NCBI GenBank assembly: GCA_934090685.1
Contig: CAKOJN010000002.1
Span: forward strand, 1-64,000
Length of the DNA: 64,000 bases
Source of the DNA: an uncultured Bacilli bacterium
Lineage (GTDB): Bacteria; Bacillota_I; Bacilli_A; RF39; UBA660
Direction of reading: 5' to 3'
Positions 59,019-64,000 of this stretch are shown piece by piece (within the stretch, counting starts at the first letter, position 1; each line of letters opens with the position of its first letter). The position numbers and the translations under genes were made by a program. The notes beneath the pieces were generated by a model. That model saw only the letters and a list, made by a program, of their open reading frames with translations, was not told the origin of the DNA and did not search any database.

Positions 59019-59948
59019 ATGCAAAGTGAAATAGAAAATTTAAAAAAAGGTGTAGTAGTTGAAACTGCAGATTATAAAGAAAATAAAAAAATAATAGGTA
59101 TTGTGCAAAGTACAGTACAAAGCGCAGATGGCAGCGTGCCTCCATTATCAAAACAAACTGCTTTTAAGGCTCCAGACGAAATTGTAATGAAAGATATTGC
59201 TGAACAACCTGCGATTGGTGATTATTCAATTCCATCTTTAGAAACTTCAGTTAACAATTCACCAAATGTATCTCAACCATTACCTGATTTACCAAGTCAA
59301 GAACCAATACCAAACATGAATGGTTTGAATCCTGTTGATACGGACACAATGATTCCTGTTACAAGCACTCAGTTAGAAAATCCAATTCAAACTAGTAATC
59401 CTAGTGTCTTAGAGTCATTGGTTGGGGATGTTTCCAGTATTAGTAAAGAAGCAGTTAATAGTATATCGAATACTTTAGAGAGTGTAAGTGGTCCGATAGA
59501 AAAACCAAATGATTTTGGGGAACCTGTTGATTTACATAAAATTGATGAACCTGTTGTGGCTGCAGAACCAAACGTGTTAAATGATAGTTTGTTCGTTTCG
59601 CCTGATTTAACGCAAAAGCAATCAGATGATAACTTAAATCAAGAATTGAAACCAGAAGCATCTGTACCTAGTGACACAAACCCAGTGCCACAATCTAATG
59701 TTTCGAATATTAATAATTCTTCAGATGAACTTTTGAAGATTATAGAAGCTAAAAAAGGCGAAATATCGGATAAAATTGCTAAATATATGACTGCAGCAAG
59801 TAATATGCTAGTAGAAGAAATAATAGAATTAATAAAATTAGAAATGAAAAATGATAAAGCCAAAGGTGTACAAGAAACATCAAATTTGACAACAACACCA
59901 CCGGCAAGTGAGCAAAATGAATTGAATCCTTTTTCATTAAGTTTATAA
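59019..59948 (+). CDS. Hypothetical disordered Pro/Ser/Asn-rich protein
   Basis: This 309-residue protein is mostly low complexity. The first 60 residues contain a helix (SEIENLKKGVVVETADYKE). Residues about 75-235 are rich in Pro, Ser, Asn and Val with no fold visible (NNSPNVSQPLPDLPSQEPIP). Residues about 240-285 form a clear amphipathic helix (LLKIIEAKKGEISDKIAKYM, then LVEEIIELIKLEMKND). No signal peptide or membrane helix. The start is ATG 59019, five bases after AGGTGA. Coupled to the DUF1292-like gene. It could be a scaffold or a linker between that small protein and another partner; this is inference. Confidence 0.55.
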   Translation: MQSEIENLKKGVVVETADYKENKKIIGIVQSTVQSADGSVPPLSKQTAFKAPDEIVMKDIAEQPAIGDYSIPSLETSVNNSPNVSQPLPDLPSQEPIPNMNGLNPVDTDTMIPVTSTQLENPIQTSNPSVLESLVGDVSSISKEAVNSISNTLESVSGPIEKPNDFGEPVDLHKIDEPVVAAEPNVLNDSLFVSPDLTQKQSDDNLNQELKPEASVPSDTNPVPQSNVSNINNSSDELLKIIEAKKGEISDKIAKYMTAASNMLVEEIIELIKLEMKNDKAKGVQETSNLTTTPPASEQNELNPFSLSL

Positions 59949-60000
59949 AAAAATAAAGTTTTTCAAATATTATCATATATATTAATATAGAGGTAAGATA

Positions 60001-60882
60001 ATGAAAAACTTTTTAAATTATAATTATAATTTATTTCCTGATAAAATATATAACATTAATAATGAAAAATATTTTTTTGTAAAAAACTATAAAATTTATG
60101 TAAAACAGTATGAAGAGGGAAATATTGAGAACATTGTCGATATTTCTAATAAACTTTTTTACGATGGTATAAAAATTAACACAATTATATGTAATAAAGA
60201 TGGCCAATATATTACGAAATTTAAAAATAAAAATATAATTTTGATTAGAGTCAATTCAATTGAAAATGATCGTATAGAATATACTGACATTTTGAAATTA
60301 AAAAATATAAACATGAAATCTAATTTAAAAGAAATAAATTTGCTTAAAGAATGGACTGATGAAATAGATTTATTGGAAAAGGAACTTTTAGAGTACAATA
60401 ATGAATATTTAATGGTTAAGGAAAGTTTTGATTATTGTATAGGATGTGCTGAGAATGCAGTTCAACTTTATAAAGCAAGTGCAAAAAATAATGAAACTTT
60501 GGTTTTAGGTCATTTTAACTGTGCAATTTTAAATATGAAAAATTATTTAAATCCATTAAATTTATGTAATATTGATTTTAGTTATGAAGAAGCAAATTAT
60601 ATAAAAAGTAAATTTATTATGAACAATATTGATTATGAAGAGTTACATAATATAATTGATAAAAATGAAAATCCGGAAAAACTTTTTGCTTGTTTACTAT
60701 ATCCATCATATTATTTTTATCTGTTAAAAAAATTATTATCTGAGCAAGAAAATGATTTTGTGCAGAAAGAGATTATGAATTATGTGACTAAAATCCAAAA
60801 CTATAAAGAATTTCTATTATTTTTGAAAAAATGTTTCAAAAACAGTAAAGAAATTCAATTATTAGATTGGATTAATAAATAA
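60001..60882 (+). CDS. Hypothetical protein, possibly kinase-like (CotS/YutH type)
   Basis: This 293-residue protein is not firmly identified. Its layout resembles the spore-coat-associated CotS/YutH proteins, which have an aminoglycoside-phosphotransferase-like kinase fold: an N-terminal beta-rich lobe (YFFVKNYKIYVKQY; GQYITKFKNKNIILIRV), a linker helix with WTDEIDLLEKELLEYN, and a helical lobe containing LVLGHFNCAILNMKNY in the place of the usual H-x-D-x3-N catalytic loop. The catalytic Asp is not evident (GHFNC), so it may be inactive. The yunB and yutD genes lie 1.4-2.5 kb upstream, and yutH is in the same general region in Bacillus. AGAGGTAAGATA precedes the ATG. Confidence 0.5.
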   Translation: MKNFLNYNYNLFPDKIYNINNEKYFFVKNYKIYVKQYEEGNIENIVDISNKLFYDGIKINTIICNKDGQYITKFKNKNIILIRVNSIENDRIEYTDILKLKNINMKSNLKEINLLKEWTDEIDLLEKELLEYNNEYLMVKESFDYCIGCAENAVQLYKASAKNNETLVLGHFNCAILNMKNYLNPLNLCNIDFSYEEANYIKSKFIMNNIDYEELHNIIDKNENPEKLFACLLYPSYYFYLLKKLLSEQENDFVQKEIMNYVTKIQNYKEFLLFLKKCFKNSKEIQLLDWINK

Positions 60883-60895
60883 AATTTGTTATAAT
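60867..60895 (+). promoter_or_regulatory. Promoter of the S1-domain gene
   Basis: TTGGAT, a 17-bp spacer and an extended -10 TGTTATAAT. Confidence 0.5.
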
Positions 60896-60911
60896 AATTT
60901 TGTGATGTTAA

Positions 60912-61262
60912 ATGAGTTATATAAAAGTAGGCGATATTCTTGAAGGACAGATAACTGGAGTTACAAAATATGGAATTTTTGTTAGTTTAGAGGACAACTA
61001 TGTTGGGTTAATACATATATCTGAAGTATCAAATAAATTTGTTAAGGATTTGGAGCAAAAATTCAAAGTTGGTGATTTAGTAAAAGTAAAAGTTTTATCA
61101 ATTGACGTAGACAAATTGCAAGTAAAATTATCTATAAAAAAGATAAAAAACAATTCAAAACCTAAAAAGAAAATTGAAGAAAAGGGAAGAGGATTTGAAC
61201 CATTACAGGAAAATCTAGTTGGTTGGATAAATGAAACTTTGAAAAAAATTGAAAAAAAGTAA
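60912..61262 (+). CDS. S1-domain RNA-binding protein (YugI/CvfD-like)
   Basis: This 116-residue protein has one S1 RNA-binding domain at residues 3-75: VGDILEGQITGVTKYGIFVS, then GLIHISEVS and VGDLVKVKVLSIDVDKLQVKLSIK. A basic/Lys-rich linker and a short C-terminal helix (LVGWINETLKKIEKK) follow. This is the layout of general stress protein 13 (YugI) and CvfD, which bind ribosomes or mRNA and tune translation in Firmicutes. GTGAT precedes the ATG. It has its own promoter and lies just ahead of the tRNA array promoter. No terminator is obvious between them. Confidence 0.85.
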   Translation: MSYIKVGDILEGQITGVTKYGIFVSLEDNYVGLIHISEVSNKFVKDLEQKFKVGDLVKVKVLSIDVDKLQVKLSIKKIKNNSKPKKKIEEKGRGFEPLQENLVGWINETLKKIEKK

Positions 61263-61270
61263 GATTTGTC

Positions 61271-61299
61271 TTGACATAAAATACAATAAATGATATATT
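61271..61299 (+). promoter_or_regulatory. tRNA-array promoter
   Basis: TTGACA (61271-61276), a 17-bp spacer and TATATT (61294-61299). The first tRNA starts 26 bp downstream. Confidence 0.75.
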
Positions 61300-61324
61300 T
61301 ATTTACGTCAGCAAGACAAATTAT

Positions 61325-61401
61325 GGGTGATTAGCTCAGTTGGTTAGAGCATCTGCCTTACAAGCAGGGGGTCGGGAGTTCGAGTCTCTCATCGCCCACC
61401 A
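61325..61401 (+). tRNA. tRNA-Val (TAC)
   Basis: Full cloverleaf with GGGTGAT/ATCGCCC acceptor, anticodon loop CTTACAA, TTCGAGT T-loop and encoded CCA. Confidence 0.95.
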
Positions 61402-61415
61402 TAATTTATTTTTTT

Positions 61416-61491
<76 letters not shown>

Positions 61492-61494
61492 TAT

Positions 61495-61578
61495 GGAGAG
61501 ATAGCGAAGTGGTTAAACGCGGCAGACTGTAAATCTGTTCCTTCGGGTTCGATGGTTCGAATCCATCTCTCTCCACCA
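61495..61578 (+). tRNA. tRNA-Tyr (GTA)
   Basis: GGAGAGA/TCTCTCC acceptor, anticodon loop CTGTAAA, long variable arm (class II), encoded CCA. Only three bases after tRNA-Thr. Confidence 0.95.
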
Positions 61579-61589
61579 CTTGTAATGAT

Positions 61590-61665
61590 TGCCTCGTAGC
61601 CAAGTGGTAAGGCACAAGACTTTGACTCTTGCATTTCACTGGTTCGAATCCAGTCGAGGCAACCA
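61590..61665 (+). tRNA. tRNA-Gln (TTG)
   Basis: TGCCTCG/CGAGGCA acceptor, anticodon loop CTTTGAC on a CAAGA/TCTTG stem, encoded CCA. Confidence 0.95.
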
Positions 61666-61684
61666 CATTTTATAATTTTATTTT

Positions 61685-61760
61685 GTCTCGCTAGCTCAGC
61701 CGGTAGAGCACTTGACTTTTAATCAAGGGGTCTGGAGTTCGAATCTCCAGCGAGACACCA
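61685..61760 (+). tRNA. tRNA-Lys (TTT)
   Basis: GTCTCGC/GCGAGAC acceptor, anticodon loop CTTTTAA on a CTTGA/TCAAG stem, encoded CCA. Confidence 0.95.
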
Positions 61761-61769
61761 TTTATTTGT

Positions 61770-61858
61770 GCCTCAGTGGCGGAATTGGTAGACGCACAGG
61801 ACTTAAAATCCTGCGAGTGTAACAGCTCATATCGGTTCAAGTCCGATCTGGGGCACCA
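61770..61858 (+). tRNA. tRNA-Leu (TAA)
   Basis: GCCTCAG/CTGGGGC acceptor (one T-G pair), anticodon loop CTTAAAA, long variable arm (class II), encoded CCA. Confidence 0.95.
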
Positions 61859-61869
61859 AAATATATTAT

Positions 61870-61962
61870 GGAGGAATACCCAAGTCCGGCTGAAGGGACC
61901 GGTCTTGAAAACCGGGAGATCGAGAAATCGGTGCGGGGGTTCAAATCCCTCTTCCTCCGCCA
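61870..61962 (+). tRNA. tRNA-Ser (TGA)
   Basis: GGAGGAA/TTCCTCC acceptor, discriminator G, anticodon loop CTTGAAA on a CCGGT/ACCGG stem, long variable arm, encoded CCA. Confidence 0.95.
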
Positions 61963-61976
61963 TTGTATATTAACAT

Positions 61977-62053
<77 letters not shown>

Positions 62054-62056
62054 AGC

Positions 62057-62132
62057 GGTTCCGTGGTGTAGCGGTTATCACACTCGCCTGTCACGCGAGG
62101 GATCGCGGGTTCAATTCCCGTCGGAACCGCCA
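62057..62132 (+). tRNA. tRNA-Asp (GTC)
   Basis: GGTTCCG/CGGAACC acceptor, discriminator G, anticodon loop CTGTCAC on a CTCGC/GCGAG stem, encoded CCA. Confidence 0.95.
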
Positions 62133-62140
62133 TTTATTTT

Positions 62141-62216
62141 GGCTTCATAGCTCAGTTGGCAGAGCACAAGACTGAAAATCTTGGTGTCGTTGGTTCGATT
62201 CCAACTGAAGCCACCA
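62141..62216 (+). tRNA. tRNA-Phe (GAA)
   Basis: GGCTTCA/TGAAGCC acceptor, anticodon loop CTGAAAA on a CAAGA/TCTTG stem, encoded CCA. Confidence 0.95.
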
Positions 62217-62281
62217 TTTTGTTAAAACAGATTACAAATGTAATAAACTTGTTGTAAAGCGATTCCGACGGGATTTTAAAC

Positions 62282-62358
62282 GCGCTCATAGCTCAATTGG
62301 ATAGAGCATTTGACTACGGATCAAAAGGTTATGGGTTCGACTCCTATTGGGCGCACCA
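62282..62358 (+). tRNA. tRNA-Arg (ACG)
   Basis: GCGCTCA/TGGGCGC acceptor, anticodon loop CTACGGA on a TTTGA/TCAAA stem, encoded CCA. A34 should be edited to inosine. The 65-bp gap before it is the longest in the array and may hold a weak second promoter (TTGTTA..TAATAA). Confidence 0.95.
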
Positions 62359-62364
62359 TTATAT

Positions 62365-62441
62365 CGGGAAGTGGCTCAACTTGGTAGAGCATTTGGTTTG
62401 GGACCAAGGGGTTGCAGGTTCAAATCCTGTCTTCCCGACCA
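62365..62441 (+). tRNA. tRNA-Pro (TGG)
   Basis: CGGGAAG/CTTCCCG acceptor, anticodon loop TTTGGGA on a TTTGG/CCAAG stem, encoded CCA. Last tRNA of the array. Confidence 0.95.
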
Positions 62442-62452
62442 TTAAGTAATTT

Positions 62453-62480
62453 AAGTTCTGATATTGAGAACTTTTTTTAT
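62453..62480. terminator. Terminator of the tRNA array
   Basis: AAGTTCT-GATATTG-AGAACTT is followed by TTTTT. The convergent minus-strand gene ends at its right edge. Confidence 0.8.
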
Positions 62481-63253
62481 TTGCTATTTAATTTTTGATT
62501 AATTATGATAGTATCATACAAATAATTAATGCTATCTTTATGAATAGCAAACGAAATACCGTGATATCTTACTTTTTTAATTCCATCCAATTGTTTGAGT
62601 TCTAAATTGAATGAAATAAATATTTTTTTCTCATTTAATGCTTTAATCAAAAAAACTAAACCCTTAAATTTATAAAACTCAATTTTATTATACTTATAAT
62701 AAACACCTTCACGAAACATTTTTTTATTTACACTTATCAATGCTAATAAATCCGATTTTGTTTTGATTTTATCATATATATATTTGATTGGCCATATCAT
62801 TTTTTCTATTAGAATCAGGTCATAAGTTAAAAAGTCAATAACAACTTGTTGATTTTTAAAATCAATATAACTTTTTGCAAAATAGTTATAATGATATTTA
62901 ATCTCATTTAAATAAATTTTATCATTATAGTATTTACTATTTTTATTTTTAATTCCATAATGTCCGCAAATATTCAAAAAATTTTTAAGTCTGTCTTCTG
63001 AATTAATTTTGTTTGTTATTGGAAATGCACTAAGCAGATCAATAGGATACGATGTTGTAGAACTATGCGTTTTAATCTCAATATTTTTATAATCAGGCAA
63101 TGACTTTGAATCTTGCTTTTTACCTATTAACATTTCAAAAATATTACCTGCACTACCATTTCCTTTAAATCCACTTTTAATATATCCATAGTTTTGTATT
63201 TTTTTAAAAGTATCATATAGTTCTAACATATTATTAAAATCATTTTCTTTCAT
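62477..63253 (-). CDS. Putative MvaI/BcnI-like restriction endonuclease
   Basis: This 258-residue protein resembles the MvaI/BcnI family, endonucleases of the MutH-like PD-(D/E)XK fold. The key block is GSAGNIFEMLIGKKQDSKSL followed by PDYKNIEIKTHSS (residues about 32-66). That gives the usual 'GN.fE.llG...n...lPD' lead-in and the catalytic acid pair and lysine (D and E-I-K). The rest (beta strands such as QVVIDFLTYDLILI and KGLVFLIKALNEKKIFISF) is less distinctive. No DNA methyltransferase gene is adjacent on the left, where tRNAs lie, or on the right, where an ABC transporter gene begins. So it is an orphan here, possibly a nicking or repair-type enzyme, or a remnant of a defence locus at a tRNA array. 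GGAGG precedes the ATG. Confidence 0.6.
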   Translation of the reverse strand: MKENDFNNMLELYDTFKKIQNYGYIKSGFKGNGSAGNIFEMLIGKKQDSKSLPDYKNIEIKTHSSTTSYPIDLLSAFPITNKINSEDRLKNFLNICGHYGIKNKNSKYYNDKIYLNEIKYHYNYFAKSYIDFKNQQVVIDFLTYDLILIEKMIWPIKYIYDKIKTKSDLLALISVNKKMFREGVYYKYNKIEFYKFKGLVFLIKALNEKKIFISFNLELKQLDGIKKVRYHGISFAIHKDSINYLYDTIIINQKLNSK

Positions 63254-63347
63254 ACTACCTCCATATTATTATAATTCGCTATAAATTACAAAAACACTTC
63301 AAAAATTATAAAAAAATAAAAAAATATTTAAATATCCAATACTTATA

Positions 63348-63376
63348 TTGAACAAAAATAATTGATATGGTAAAAT
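63348..63376 (+). promoter_or_regulatory. Promoter of the ABC transporter gene
   Basis: TTGAAC, a 17-bp spacer and TAAAAT, 50 bp upstream of the ATG at 63427. Confidence 0.55.
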
Positions 63377-63426
63377 TTATATGAAATTTAAATAAATAAG
63401 ATATTATGTATAGAGGTGAATTATAG

Positions 63427-64000
63427 ATGCTAAAATTAAGTAAAATTACAAAAAAATATAAGATGATTAGTGCCGATCAAATAGCAATAAATGGTATTTC
63501 TATTACTTTTAGAAAAAATGAATTTGCATCTATCTTGGGACCCAGTGGTTCTGGAAAAACTACACTTTTAAACATAATCGGTGGTCTTGATGAATACACA
63601 TCTGGCGATTTAACAATAGATGGTAAATCAACAAAAAATTATACTGATTCTGACTGGGATAGTTACAGAAATCATAAAATAGGTTTTGTGTTTCAAAATT
63701 ATAATTTAATTCCGCATCAGACTGTTTTACAAAATGTTATGCTTGCATTAACTTTATCAGGCGTAAGTAAAAGAGAATGCATCGCAAAATCTGAAAAAAT
63801 CTTAAAAGAGGTAGGTTTAACAGACCACATTCATAAGAAACCAAGTCAATTGTCTGGTGGTCAAATGCAAAGAGTCGCTATTGCTCGTGCTTTAGTAAAT
63901 GATCCGGAAATAATCTTGGCAGACGAACCGACTGGAGCATTGGACACGGAAACTAGTATTCAAATAATGAAAATATTAAAAAAAATATCTAAAAATAAAT
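63427..64000 (+). CDS. ABC transporter ATP-binding protein (cut by window end)
   Basis: The frame is open from ATG 63427 to the window edge, giving 191 residues of an ATPase of the MacB/LolD/BceA type. Visible motifs are Walker A GPSGSGKTT near residue 39, Q-loop VFQNYNLIPHQ near 87, signature LSGGQMQRVAIARALV near 144, Walker B IILADEPTGALD near 166. The opening LSKITKKY and the block NIIGGLDEYTSGDL match the ATPase part of long Firmicutes proteins in which the ATPase is fused to an FtsX-like permease, so the full gene may continue well beyond the window. AGAGGTGA lies upstream. Substrates of this group include antimicrobial peptides and lipids. Which applies here cannot be told. Confidence 0.9.
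   Translation, partial: MLKLSKITKKYKMISADQIAINGISITFRKNEFASILGPSGSGKTTLLNIIGGLDEYTSGDLTIDGKSTKNYTDSDWDSYRNHKIGFVFQNYNLIPHQTVLQNVMLALTLSGVSKRECIAKSEKILKEVGLTDHIHKKPSQLSGGQMQRVAIARALVNDPEIILADEPTGALDTETSIQIMKILKKISKNK

Noticed and set aside
59019..59976. Minus-strand frames of 65-74 codons inside the 59019-59948 gene
   Set aside because: No ribosome sites, Leu/Ser-rich shadow composition, and the plus-strand gene has a clear coupled start.

Overview
The window is chromosomal DNA from a very A+T-rich, low-G+C Gram-positive bacterium. Housekeeping genes (recG, yebC-type, uppP, rmuC, yunB, yutD, nifJ/PFOR, mntP, a DacF-like PBP, an RsuA/RluB-type pseudouridine synthase) look like those of class Bacilli. 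The simplified gene set and A+T bias suggest an uncultured gut Bacilli lineage of the RF39 / Erysipelotrichales-like type. That placement is inference, with no 16S gene here. TGA is used as a stop (stops ending at 40555 and 58240), so this is not the Mycoplasma code. Many genes use GGTGAT as ribosome-binding site, which pairs with the AUCACC part of the usual 16S tail.

Layout. 1-3000: accessory genes: a decayed Fic gene, a zinc-ribbon protein, a secreted GCTD-repeat protein, and a PHP phosphoesterase. 3039-7406: a hypothetical gene, an S51 peptidase-GNAT fusion, and a three-gene unit with a soluble FtsK-like ATPase, an HEXXH metalloprotein and an acidic protein. 7480-9394: a VirB2-like pilin fused to an M23 peptidase, plus a lipoprotein. 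9438-15702: one consensus promoter followed by five tandem paralogous sigma-70 genes. 15713-24126: hybrid histidine kinase, MntP, a guanine-riboswitch-controlled purine permease, and small membrane and hydrolase genes. 24162-31220: PFOR, hypotheticals, a strong minus-strand small-RNA candidate, an intact Fic protein and a 40-bp tandem repeat. 31499-34226: recG and yebC-type. 34241-47371: a type IV secretion-like locus (two large pilin-like proteins, VirB6-, VirB3- and VirB4-like proteins with VirB4 split in two, a SpoIID+C39 wall enzyme and VirD4), with no relaxase or integrase. 47395-61262: mostly ordinary chromosomal genes. 61271-62480: twelve tRNA genes in one array. 62477-64000: an orphan restriction endonuclease-like gene and a truncated ABC transporter gene.

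How it fits together. The two most unusual parts are the five-sigma array and the relaxase-less type IV-like apparatus. The apparatus lies between stable chromosomal genes and carries its own wall-cutting enzymes, which suggests a resident secretion or surface machine rather than a mobile element. The VirB2-M23 protein, encoded directly upstream of the sigma array, has the same two-helix pilin-like domain as the twin pilins 27 kb away. A link between the two regions is possible but not shown. A minus-strand RNA with a C-rich segment could pair with the G-rich ribosome-binding sites of some sigma genes. That is also a hypothesis.
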